64,000 nucleotides of DNA from Pseudaeromonas sp963677375 (lineage in GTDB: Bacteria > Pseudomonadota > Gammaproteobacteria > Enterobacterales > Aeromonadaceae): the NCBI GenBank assembly GCA_963677375.2, contig CAXXIF010000006.1, forward strand, positions 248,001 through 312,000. Reading direction: 5' to 3'. Below the pieces are notes generated by a model. It was not told the origin of the DNA. It worked only from the letters and a program-made list of their open reading frames with translations, and did not search any database. The stretch's first letter is position 1, and each line of letters starts with the position of its first letter. Below, one piece after another: positions 53,430 to 61,615 of the stretch. Both the position numbers and the translations under genes were made by a program.

Positions 53430-55102
53430 GCGGATTTTCCTTCGTGGTAGAGGGGCTCGGCGGCCGCGCCCCATTTCAGATACTGCTGGTAGAGGCGCTC
53501 GTAGGCGGCGACCTTGTCGGCCTGGGGCTGGTGGCTGCGCTCGATGGGGCTGGCCATCTGCGCTTGGGCGGCGGCGATGGAGGGGTAGATATCGGCGGCC
53601 ACGGCGGCAAAAATGGCGGCCCCCAAGGCACAGCACTGATCGGATGCCACCACCTGGATGGGACGATTCATCACATCGGCACACACCTGCATCACCACAG
53701 GAGACTTGCGGGCAATACCGCCCAACGCCATCACCTGTTCCACCGGAACCTGTTGGCTGGTCATACATTCCATGATGCTGCGCGCGCCAAAGGCGGTGGA
53801 GGCAATCAGGGCACCAAACAGATCGGGCGCATCGCTGCCCAGATTCAGACCGCTAATGGTGCCTTTCAACCGCTGGTTGGCATTGGGGGTGCGACGACCA
53901 TTGAACCAGTCCAGCACCACGGGCAGATGGTCCAGATCGACTTGCTTGTCCCAGGATTGGGTCAGGGCCCCCAGCATCTGCTGCTTGTGGTTTTCGACGG
54001 CGGTTTTCAGCTCGGGATAGGTTTTGGTGAGTTGATCCAGCGGCCAGCTCAGCAGTCGCTGATACCAGGCGTAGATGTCACCGAACGCCGATTGTCCGGC
54101 CTCCAGACCGATGAGGCCCGGCACGACGCTGCCATCCACCTGACCACAGATCCCGGCAATGGCGCGGCGACCTATGGTGGCGTGTTCCGCCATCAGGATG
54201 TCACAGGTGGAGGTGCCGATGACCTTCACCAGCGTATTCAGGCTAGCGCCAGCACCGACTGCACCCATGTGACAGTCAAAGGCGCCACCGGCGATCATCA
54301 CCTCGGTGGGCACGCCGAGGCGTTCCGCCCATTCGGCGGTGATACGCCCCACCGGAATGTCGGCGGTCCAGGTCTCGGTAAACAGCGGATAGTCCAGATC
54401 CCGGGTCAGCAAGGGGTCCAGGGCATTCAGGAAGTCGGCGCCGGGGAGGCCACCCCATTCCGGGTTCCACAAGGATTTGTGACCGGCGGAGCAACGACCG
54501 CGGCGGAGGGTCGCGGGTGCCTGGGTGCCACTCAACAGGGCGGGAATCCAGTCACACAACTCGATCCAGTTACAGGCCGCCTGGCGCACGGCCTCGTCGG
54601 CGCGGGAGATGTGCAGAATTTTTGCCCAGAACCACTCCGAGGAGTAGATGCCACCGATATAGCGACTGTAATCGGTGAACTGGCCGCTGTGGCACAGGGT
54701 GGTAATGGCTTCGGCTTCGGCTATCGCTGTGTGGTCCTTCCATAACACGAACATGGCATTCGGATTTTTTGCAAACTCATCCCTCAGCGCCAGCACATTG
54801 CCTTCGGCATCAATGGGCGCCGGGGTTGAACCCGTGGTGTCGACACCGATCCCGCGAATGGCAGCCCGCTGGGCCGATGTCAGCAGGGCGACCACTTGTT
54901 GAACGGCCTGCTCCATGGATTCGATGTAGTCCAGTGGATGATGACGGAACTGATTCCGGATGGCGTCGCAGAACTTGCCTTCGCTCCAGCGCGGGTAATA
55001 GACCACATGGGTAGCTAACTCGGCGCCATCCCGACAGCGCACGGCTAATGCCCGCACCGAGTCGCTGCCGAAGTCTAGACCGATGACAATTTGCTCGGAC
55101 AT
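53426..55102 (-). CDS. araB: L-ribulokinase
   Basis: Phosphorylates L-ribulose with ATP. 558 residues (E. coli 566). FGGY-kinase fold: GLDFGSDSVRALAV with the first phosphate loop, IGVDTTGSTPAPID, the WKDHTA catalytic region, GGAFDCHMGAVGAG, VKVIGTSTCDI, and the C-terminal GGIARKSPVVMQVCADV. AGGAG lies 8 bases before ATG 55102. First gene of araBDA, about 40 bases from a predicted start point with AraC sites. Confidence 0.96.
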   Translation of the reverse strand: MSEQIVIGLDFGSDSVRALAVRCRDGAELATHVVYYPRWSEGKFCDAIRNQFRHHPLDYIESMEQAVQQVVALLTSAQRAAIRGIGVDTTGSTPAPIDAEGNVLALRDEFAKNPNAMFVLWKDHTAIAEAEAITTLCHSGQFTDYSRYIGGIYSSEWFWAKILHISRADEAVRQAACNWIELCDWIPALLSGTQAPATLRRGRCSAGHKSLWNPEWGGLPGADFLNALDPLLTRDLDYPLFTETWTADIPVGRITAEWAERLGVPTEVMIAGGAFDCHMGAVGAGASLNTLVKVIGTSTCDILMAEHATIGRRAIAGICGQVDGSVVPGLIGLEAGQSAFGDIYAWYQRLLSWPLDQLTKTYPELKTAVENHKQQMLGALTQSWDKQVDLDHLPVVLDWFNGRRTPNANQRLKGTISGLNLGSDAPDLFGALIASTAFGARSIMECMTSQQVPVEQVMALGGIARKSPVVMQVCADVMNRPIQVVASDQCCALGAAIFAAVAADIYPSIAAAQAQMASPIERSHQPQADKVAAYERLYQQYLKWGAAAEPLYHEGKSA

Positions 55103-55146
55103 GGTGTTCTCCTGGGAAAAGAAAAAATGAAATTCCGGTGCAGGAA

Positions 55147-55152
55147 ACCATA
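55147..55152 (-). promoter_or_regulatory. araBDA promoter -10 (TATGGT)
   Basis: TATGGT on the minus strand with a poor -35 (around 55175-55170), as expected of an activator-dependent promoter. It would start transcription near 55140. Confidence 0.5.
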
Positions 55153-55173
55153 AGAGATGTGACGGCGGGCGAG

Positions 55174-55211
55174 TTAGCCATTGGCTGCTGAAAATATGGA
55201 TATATTGGCTT
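55174..55211 (-). promoter_or_regulatory. AraC sites I1 and I2 of araBDA
   Basis: On the minus strand AAGC-N7-TCCATA (55211-55195) is a near-perfect I1. A weaker CAGC-N7-GGCTAA follows 21 bp on (55190-55174) and overlaps the -35. Both match the E. coli araI1-I2 layout: same orientation as transcription and 21-bp phasing. Confidence 0.7.
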
Positions 55212-55246
55212 TTTAATAAATTGCTCGGAAAGGGATTTGATTGGGA

Positions 55247-55285
55247 TATGTAGCAAAATTGCTAAAGATATAGACGAAATCGCTA
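55247..55285 (-). promoter_or_regulatory. Second tandem AraC pair, upstream of araF
   Basis: TAGC-N7-TCTATA (55285-55269, 9 of 10) and TAGC-N8-TACATA (55264-55247), GCTA ends 21 bp apart, reading on the minus strand, that is reversed relative to araF. The same arrangement is found before ytfQ. Confidence 0.6.
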
Positions 55286-55296
55286 CAATTTTTCTG

Positions 55297-55312
55297 CGTG
55301 ATCCAGCTCGCT
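55297..55312 (+). promoter_or_regulatory. CRP-like site upstream of araF
   Basis: CGTGA-TCCAGC-TCGCT, matching GTGATCTAGATCAC at 11 of 14 positions. Eleven bases separate it from the AraC pair. With a -10 at TACAAC (55334-55339) it would be centred about -41. Confidence 0.5.
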
Positions 55313-55466
55313 AATTTTCGCCAAGAAAACGGTTACAACTTATCCCGCTCAAACGTCAATTCTTATAAATACCTGTTTTAACACGTCGTTTATAAAGAAG
55401 TGCCCACGGACAGAAATCAGAATTCAAAGAATAGAAATTAACGAAACAACAACTGGAGAGATTGCC

Positions 55467-56448
55467 ATGAATAAAATGGTTAAAAATCTAATTACCGCAG
55501 GCTTGATGATCGGTATGGCTAATACTGCTTTTGCTGCCGAGAAGTTGAAGTTGGGATACCTGGTCAAACAACCGGAAGAACCCTGGTTTCAGACCGAATG
55601 GGCATTTGCGGATAAGGCGGGCCAGGACCTGAATTTCGAGGTGATCAAGATTGCGGTTCCGGATGGGGAAAAGACGCTGAATGCGATTGATAGCCTGGCG
55701 GCCAACGGCGCCAAAGGCTTCGTCATCTGCACGCCCGATCCCAAGCTGGGACCGGCCATCATGGCTAAAGCCAAGAGCATGGATCTGAAAGTCATCACAG
55801 TGGATGACCAGTTCGTCAATGCCAAGGGCAAGCCGATGACCGATGTGCCCTTGGTGATGATGGCGGCGACCAAAATTGGTGAACGCCAGGGTCAGGAGCT
55901 CTACAAGGAGATGACGGCGCGGAAATGGGATGTGAAAGACACCGGGGTTCTGGCGATCACCGCCAACGAGCTGGATACCGCCGTCGCCGGGTGGAAGGTG
56001 CTATCAGTGCCCTGAAGGCATCCGGTTTCCCGAGGCACAGATGTATAGCGTGCCCACGAAAGCCAATGACATTCCCGGTGCCCTGGATGCGGCCAACTCC
56101 ATGCTGGTTCAACATCCCGACGTGAAGAACTGGCTGATTGTCGGCATGAATGACAACACAGTGCTGGGTGGGGTGCGCGCCACCGAAGGCCAGGGCTTCA
56201 AGGCCGAAAATGTGATTGGTATCGGCATCAATGGCGTGGATGCGGTGACCGAGCTGTCGAAGTCCAAGGCCACCGGTTTCTTCGGTTCGCTGCTGCCTAG
56301 CCCGGATGTGCACGGCTACAAGAGTATCCAGATGCTCAATGACTGGGTCGTGAATGGGACCGCGCCTGAAATGTTCACGGAAGTAACCGACGTGGTGCTG
56401 ATCACTCGCGACAACTTCAAGGTCGAACTGCAGAAAAAAGGTCTTTAG
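55467..56448 (+). pseudogene. araF: L-arabinose-binding periplasmic protein, with two frameshifts
   Basis: Substrate-binding protein of the AraFGH transporter. Signal peptide and residues 1-175 (KLKLGYLVKQPEEPWFQTEW core, VPDGEKTLNAIDSLAANGAK core) match E. coli AraF, then the frame fails after ELDTA at about 55982. Adding one C there restores RRRVEGAISALKASGFP, and adding one C in the TTTCCCGAGG run near 56030 restores EAQMYSVPTKANDIPGA and the rest to 56448. So the gene as given has lost two single C residues. Either a sequencing error in C runs or a real double frameshift. GGAGAG precedes ATG 55467. Confidence 0.88.
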
Positions 56449-56463
56449 TCGGAATCAACAGGT

Positions 56464-56491
56464 GCCGGCATGGGGGAGACTCCATGCCGGC
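56464..56491 (+). other. Intercistronic hairpin between araF and araG
   Basis: GCCGGCATGG/CCATGCCGGC, 10-bp stem with an 8-base loop and no T tract. Such hairpins often protect the abundant binding-protein mRNA. Confidence 0.65.
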
Positions 56492-56505
56492 CATGGGGTA
56501 AAAAC

Positions 56506-58005
56506 ATGAATCAGTCAGTCCCTTATCTGGAATTTTGTGGCATCAGCAAGGAGTTCCCCGGCGTCAAGGCATTGCAGAATGTCTCCTTCTCCTGTGAGGA
56601 GGGAACCGTCCATGCCCTGATGGGCGAGAACGGCGCCGGTAAATCCACCTTGTTGAAAATACTCAGCGGTTTCCAGGCACCGACGAATGGCGTGATCAAG
56701 CTGGATGGCAGCGAAGTGACATTCCACTCGACGGTCGACGCACTGGAAAGCGGTATTGCCATCATCTATCAAGAGCTGCATCTGGTACCGGAAATGACTA
56801 TTGCCGAGAATATCTATCTCGGCCAGTTACCGACGAAACATGGTTTGATCGATAAAGAAAAACTGTACCAGGATGCGGCGCGCCAACTTGCCCGCCTGGG
56901 CATGGATGTTGCCCCGGAAACCCCCTTGAAGTACCTCTCTCTCGGGCAGTGGCAGATGGTTGAAATTGCCAAGGCGCTGACTCGTGATGCGCAGGTCATT
57001 GCCTTCGATGAACCCACCAGTAGCCTGTCGTCCCGGGAAATAGAACAACTATTTCGGGTGATCCGCCAGTTGCGGGATGAGGGCAAAGTCATCCTGTACG
57101 TTTCCCATCGGATGGATGAAATCTTCGAGTTGTGTGATGCCATCACCGTCTTCAAGGATGGGCAGTTCGTGCGGACGTTCGACTCCATGGCCGAGGTGGA
57201 TCGGGACCTGTTGGTGAAGACCATGGTGGGTCGGGATCTGACGGATATCTATGGTTATGAGCCGCGACCCCATGGCGCGGTCGGACTCGAGGTCAAGAAC
57301 CTGCAGGGGCCCGGGCTCAAAGAGCCGGTTTCGTTCCATGTCCAGCGCGGGGAAATTCTGGGCATCTTCGGCCTGGTGGGTGCCGGGCGTAGCGAGATGC
57401 TGAAACTCATCTTTGGTGCCGAAAAAATGGTCTCGGGCGAAATTGCCGTATTTGGTAAATCGGTGCCGATCCGGAATCCCATCGATGCCATTCACAGCGG
57501 CATCATGCTCTGTACCGAGGATCGTAAGGCGCTTGGGATCATCCCCATCCACTCGGTCCAGGAAAATATCAACATCAGTGCCCGTCGCCACAAGGCACGC
57601 GCCGGTTTCTTCATCAATCAGCAATGGGAAGATGAAAACGCCCGGCTGCGGATCGGCGATATGCGGGTCAAAACCCCGTCTCCCCATCAGGCCATCATGC
57701 ATCTGTCTGGCGGCAATCAGCAAAAAGCCATTCTGGGTCGTTGGTTGTCGGAAGACATGAAGGTGATCCTGCTCGACGAGCCCACTCGTGGCATCGACGT
57801 CGGTGCCAAAAATGAAATCTATAACGTGATCTACGACCTGGCTAAATCCGGGATCGCCGTGGTGGTGGTGTCCAGTGAGTTGCCCGAGGTCCTTGGCGTG
57901 TCGGACCGCATCCTGGTGATGCGCGAAGGGCGGCTATCCGGCGAATTGCTGCATACCGATGCCAATGAAGTCAAAGCCCTGAATCTGGCGATGCCAGCCC
58001 GTTAA
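56506..58005 (+). CDS. araG: L-arabinose ABC transporter, ATP-binding protein
   Basis: Double-domain sugar ABC ATPase. 499 residues (E. coli 504). First domain: Walker A GENGAGKSTLLK, signature LSLGQWQMVEIAKAL, DEPTSSL. Second: Walker A-like GLVGAGRSEMLK (degenerate, as usual in this family), LSGGNQQKAILGRWLS, DEPTRGID. ATG 56506 has a weak GGGG site. It acts with araF and araH at the inner membrane. Gap to araH 39 bases. Confidence 0.94.
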   Translation: MNQSVPYLEFCGISKEFPGVKALQNVSFSCEEGTVHALMGENGAGKSTLLKILSGFQAPTNGVIKLDGSEVTFHSTVDALESGIAIIYQELHLVPEMTIAENIYLGQLPTKHGLIDKEKLYQDAARQLARLGMDVAPETPLKYLSLGQWQMVEIAKALTRDAQVIAFDEPTSSLSSREIEQLFRVIRQLRDEGKVILYVSHRMDEIFELCDAITVFKDGQFVRTFDSMAEVDRDLLVKTMVGRDLTDIYGYEPRPHGAVGLEVKNLQGPGLKEPVSFHVQRGEILGIFGLVGAGRSEMLKLIFGAEKMVSGEIAVFGKSVPIRNPIDAIHSGIMLCTEDRKALGIIPIHSVQENINISARRHKARAGFFINQQWEDENARLRIGDMRVKTPSPHQAIMHLSGGNQQKAILGRWLSEDMKVILLDEPTRGIDVGAKNEIYNVIYDLAKSGIAVVVVSSELPEVLGVSDRILVMREGRLSGELLHTDANEVKALNLAMPAR

Positions 58006-58044
58006 TACCCGGTTTCGGATTTGAGAATTTAAAGGAGTTTTATC

Positions 58045-59046
58045 ATGGCAACATCTATGGCTGCGGCACAATCAACCGCGGAAAAACCGACCCACCAGCC
58101 GATGCTGCAGTTGGCCCGCATCTGGGATCAATATGGCATGCTGGTGATCTTCGCCATCCTGTTCCTGGCCGCCAGTTTGCTGATCCCGAACTTCGCCAGT
58201 CTGATCAACATGAAGGGGCTGGGGCTGGCGGTTTCCATGTCCGGCATGGTCGCCTGCGGCATGTTGTTTTGTCTGGCCTCCGGTGAGTTTGACATGTCGG
58301 TCGGCTCCATTGTCGCCTGCTCCGGTGTCACCTGTGCCGTGGCCATCAATGCCACCGAAAGCATCACCATGGGGGTATTGGCCGGTTTAAGTGTCGGTGT
58401 GCTGTTTGGTCTCATCAATGGTTTTGTGGTCGCCAAATTCAAGATCAACGCCCTCATCACCACGCTGGCCACCATGCAGATGGCGCGTGGCATGGGCTAC
58501 ATCATCTCGGATGGCAAGGCGGTCGGGATCGTTGAAGAGCGTTTCTTCGACATCGGCAACTCAGCGCTGTTCGGGGTTCCGACACCGGTCTGGATCACCA
58601 TCGCCTGCTTCGTGCTATTTGGTCTGCTGTTGAACAAGACCACCTTTGGCCGTAACACCCTGGCGATGGGGGGGAACGAAGAGGCCTCGCGCCTGGCCGG
58701 TGTCAATGTGGTGCGCACCAAGATCATCATCTTCACCATGACCGGTCTGATTTCGGCGCTGGCCGGTATCATACTGGCATCCCGCATGACCTCGGGCCAG
58801 CCCATGACCTCCATAGGTTTCGAGCTCATCGTCATCTCCTCCTGCGTGCTGGGTGGTGTCTCCATGAAGGGCGGGATCGGCAAGATCTCCTATGTCATCG
58901 CCGGGGTCTTGATCCTGGGGCTGATGGAGAATGCCATGAACCTGCTGAATATCTCGCCGTTTGCCCAATATGTGGTGCGGGGCCTCATCCTGCTGGCGGC
59001 GGTATTGTTTGACCGTTACAAGCAAGTTCGCAAAGCCAGCGTCTAA
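58045..59046 (+). CDS. araH: L-arabinose ABC transporter, permease
   Basis: Inner-membrane channel of AraFGH. 333 residues with 8-10 hydrophobic segments; GEFDMSVGSIVACSGV (core) and the EAA-like GRNTLAMGGNEEASRLAGV, and GGVSMKGGIGKISYVIAGVL (core) match E. coli AraH. AAAGGAG lies 8 bases before the ATG. Last gene of araFGH; a hairpin follows. Confidence 0.94.
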   Translation: MATSMAAAQSTAEKPTHQPMLQLARIWDQYGMLVIFAILFLAASLLIPNFASLINMKGLGLAVSMSGMVACGMLFCLASGEFDMSVGSIVACSGVTCAVAINATESITMGVLAGLSVGVLFGLINGFVVAKFKINALITTLATMQMARGMGYIISDGKAVGIVEERFFDIGNSALFGVPTPVWITIACFVLFGLLLNKTTFGRNTLAMGGNEEASRLAGVNVVRTKIIIFTMTGLISALAGIILASRMTSGQPMTSIGFELIVISSCVLGGVSMKGGIGKISYVIAGVLILGLMENAMNLLNISPFAQYVVRGLILLAAVLFDRYKQVRKASV

Positions 59047-59068
59047 TTCCGTTCAAGAGCTTATCGGG

Positions 59069-59095
59069 CAGCCAGCGGCAACGCTGGCTGTATTT
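59069..59095 (+). terminator. Possible araFGH terminator
   Basis: CAGCCAGCG-GCAA-CGCTGGCTG, 9 bp, followed by TATTT. The T tract is short. Confidence 0.5.
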
Positions 59096-59262
59096 ACAAG
59101 ACGCCTGACTGAACCTGGTTCCTAGTGTTAGTGCCCAGCAGAGAGGATAGGGCTTGCGGTTTGATAACGATTTCATGATGACGATCGGTAAATGTGATGA
59201 AACTCAATTAGTGGATGGAATTATCCCCGTTAGTAGCGGCAGATGGATGGTGGCTGAATACA

Positions 59263-60174
59263 ATGCATAAAGCTGATTTTTTTACCGAGAAATTCTTCAC
59301 TGCGATGGCCACGATGCAAAAAGACAAGCCCAAACAGCTCAATCCGTTGTTGCCGGATTATCTATTCGATGTGTTTCTGGTCTCCGGGCTGACACCTATC
59401 GAAAAAGGCAGTGCGCTGGATTTCATCATCGATCGCCAACATGGCATGAAGGGTTACATCATCAATCTGACGGTCAAAGGCAAGGGCCAGATATTCTCCG
59501 GCGAGCATGAGTTTTTCGTGGAGCCTGGCGACTTGCTGCTCTTTCCTCCCGAGGCGGTTCACTACTATTGCCGCGCGGAAGAGAGTGAGGCGTGGCATCA
59601 TCGCTGGGTGTATTTCCGTCCAAGAGCCTACTGGGCGGATTGGCTGAAATGGCCCCACGAAGTCGAGCGGGTCGGGCGAATTACGCTGGCAGATCCGAAA
59701 TTGCATGATGAATTTGATGCCCTATTTCTGGATATCGAAGAAAGCCATAAAGAATTCCGTCCCATGTCGGAACCTCTGGCAATGAATCTATTGGAGCGGT
59801 TGTTGATTCGTTGCTACGAGATTTCGTCACAGGCCGATCTGACGCCGATGGATTATCGGGTCTTGGAAGCCTGCCAGATTTTGAATGCGTCACTCTCGGC
59901 GGAAATTACCATTGAATCACTGGCCGAGCAGGTGTTTTTATCACCATCCCGGTTAGCGCATTTATTCCGGGAACAAGTGGGGGTGAGTATTGTCCGTTGG
60001 CGGGAAGATCAGCGGATCATGCGCGCCAAACTCTTATTGCAGACGACGCCTATGCCCGTTGCCGTGATTGGTCAACAGGTGGGTTATGATGATCAACTCT
60101 ATTTTTCTCGGGTATTTAAAAAACGGGTCGGGGTTAGTCCCACCGACTATCGCAAGAGTGCCAGTCCACTATAA
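59263..60174 (+). CDS. araC: Arabinose operon regulator AraC
   Basis: Arabinose-responsive activator/repressor of the ara genes. PLLPDYLFDVFLVSGLTPIE and DFIIDRQHGMKGYIINLTVK match the arm and cupin of E. coli AraC, and LLFPPEAVHYYCR, HHRWVYFRPRAYWADWL the sugar pocket. The C-terminal domain has two helix-turn-helices: ESLAEQVFLSPSRLAHLFRE (20 residues) and VAVIGQQVGYDDQLYFSRVF. Start uncertain: ATG 59305 gives 290 residues, closest to E. coli (292); ATG 59263 (304) or ATG 59215 are earlier. No good ribosome-binding site at any. No AraC site is visible upstream. Confidence 0.9.
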   Translation: MHKADFFTEKFFTAMATMQKDKPKQLNPLLPDYLFDVFLVSGLTPIEKGSALDFIIDRQHGMKGYIINLTVKGKGQIFSGEHEFFVEPGDLLLFPPEAVHYYCRAEESEAWHHRWVYFRPRAYWADWLKWPHEVERVGRITLADPKLHDEFDALFLDIEESHKEFRPMSEPLAMNLLERLLIRCYEISSQADLTPMDYRVLEACQILNASLSAEITIESLAEQVFLSPSRLAHLFREQVGVSIVRWREDQRIMRAKLLLQTTPMPVAVIGQQVGYDDQLYFSRVFKKRVGVSPTDYRKSASPL

Positions 60175-60407
60175 GTGGCTGGCAAATATAAAAGGTTATT
60201 CAGTTTTTATAGTGGTAGTTTATAAATTATTCCGCCATGTGCCAGGCCTGGCGCTGGCATATCGATAATGTCGGTTATCAGTTAACCCTGCGCCATTATT
60301 TTCACTGATACGGTATTTTTACGGATGCATTATTTTTACTGATATATAGGCCTGGATTCAATTGCGGTATCCGTTTACTTTGCAAGGATATTGTCTTTCG
60401 CTGGTGA

Positions 60408-60445
60408 TATGGAATATACCGCTATTTATATGAAGCATCATGCTA
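60408..60445 (-). promoter_or_regulatory. Tandem AraC pair upstream of ytfQ
   Basis: On the minus strand TAGC-N7-TCCATA (60424-60408, 10 of 10) and TAGC-N7-TTCATA (60445-60429, 9 of 10), exactly 21 bp apart. Reversed relative to ytfQ. The remainder of the 397-base gap between araC and ytfQ is AT-rich without other clear features. Confidence 0.75.
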
Positions 60446-60457
60446 GCAGAACCCTTT

Positions 60458-60473
60458 TGTGATGCGTGCACGA
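60458..60473 (+). promoter_or_regulatory. CRP-like site upstream of ytfQ
   Basis: TGTGA-TGCGTG-CACGA; left half perfect, right half weak. Twelve bases beyond the AraC pair; a -10 TATTTT lies at 60494-60499, placing the site near -41. Confidence 0.45.
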
Positions 60474-60571
60474 TAATGTTTTTGGCGGCAGTCTATTTTA
60501 ATTGGGTATTAAAAAACTAATGCATGAGCCTATTTGCATTTGAAACTATTGTTGATCATGAGGATAACGAT

Positions 60572-61531
60572 ATGCTTAATAAAGTCAGATTAGCCAGTTT
60601 GATTAGTGCCATTTTGATTTCAGGTAGTGTTTATTCTGCTCCACTGACCGTCGGTTTTTCGCAAATAGGTTCTGAGTCCGGTTGGCGCGCGGCTGAAACA
60701 TCGGTGGCGAAAACCGAGGCGGCCAAGCGCGGGATCACGCTGAAAATTGCTGATGCCCAACAAAAGCAAGAAAACCAAATCAAAGCCGTGCGCTCGTTTA
60801 TCGCCCAAGGCGTTGATGCTATCTTTATTGCACCTGTGGTGCAGACGGGGTGGGAGCCCGTTTTGGAAGAGGCAAAAGAAGCTGAAATACCCGTATTTTT
60901 GCTGGATCGTGGCATTTCGGTGAAAGATGATTCCCTGTATATGACAGGCGTGGCTGCAGACAGCGTTCATGAAGGCGCTGTGGCCGCCGACTGGCTGATC
61001 AAAAATGTGAATGGCAAAGCCTGTAATATCGTTGAATTACAAGGGACCGTTGGTGCCAGTGTGGCGCTGGATCGTAAACAAGGGTTTCAAGACGCAATAG
61101 CCAAAGTGCCGACTCTTAAAATAATCCGCACCCAGTCCGGGGACTTCACCCGGAGTAAAGGCAAAGAAGTGATGGAAAGTTTTATCAAGGCCGAAGATAA
61201 CGGCAAGAATATTTGCGCTGTCTATGCCCATAATGATGATATGGCCATCGGGGCTATTCAGGCCATTAAAGAAGCTGGGTTAAAGCCAGGTTCCGATATC
61301 AAGGTTATTTCCATTGATGGTGTGCCAGATATTTTCAAAGCCATGATGGCGGGTGAGTCCAACGCTTCGGTGGAGTTGACGCCCAATATGTCTGGCCCAG
61401 CATTCGATGCCTTCATGAGTTATAAAGAAAAAGGTGTAGTACCACCGAAGCATATCCAGACCGAATCCAAATTGTTCCAGCCGGATAATGCAAAAGCTCA
61501 GCTCGAATTGAAAAAGAACATGGGCTACTAA
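60572..61531 (+). CDS. ytfQ: Periplasmic sugar-binding protein, YtfQ type
   Basis: Substrate-binding protein of the YtfQRT-YjfF galactofuranose-type ABC transporter. 319 residues (E. coli 318). Signal peptide to VYSAP, then LTVGFSQIGSESGWRAAETS (20 residues), IFIAPVVQTGWEPVLEEA, ITGDF-like SGDFTRSKGKEVME, NDDMAIGAIQA. E. coli YtfQ binds galactofuranose and related sugars. Here AraC sites lie before it, so the sugar may be arabinose, perhaps arabinofuranose; compare AraU of Shewanella (recollection). ATG 60572 after GAGGA. Confidence 0.88.
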   Translation: MLNKVRLASLISAILISGSVYSAPLTVGFSQIGSESGWRAAETSVAKTEAAKRGITLKIADAQQKQENQIKAVRSFIAQGVDAIFIAPVVQTGWEPVLEEAKEAEIPVFLLDRGISVKDDSLYMTGVAADSVHEGAVAADWLIKNVNGKACNIVELQGTVGASVALDRKQGFQDAIAKVPTLKIIRTQSGDFTRSKGKEVMESFIKAEDNGKNICAVYAHNDDMAIGAIQAIKEAGLKPGSDIKVISIDGVPDIFKAMMAGESNASVELTPNMSGPAFDAFMSYKEKGVVPPKHIQTESKLFQPDNAKAQLELKKNMGY

Positions 61532-61563
61532 GCGATGTATGGAGTCCTGATCTAGCTTGATTC

Positions 61564-61597
61564 AACACCATATAAGCGGGGTTGCTTATATGGTGTT
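61564..61597 (+). other. Intercistronic hairpin between ytfQ and ytfR
   Basis: AACACCATATAAGC and GCTTATATGGTGTT, 14 bp stem, 6-base loop. No T tract. Same position as in araF-araG. Confidence 0.7.
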
Positions 61598-61615
61598 CCA
61601 TTTTTTGGAGCTTGT

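Noticed and set aside
53444..54745. 433-residue frame opposite araB
   Set aside because: Same reason; composition is Gly/His-rich with no recognisable family, and araB is clear.
55226..55241. CRP site at the position expected for araBDA (-93)
   Set aside because: No TGTGA or TCACA half is present there.
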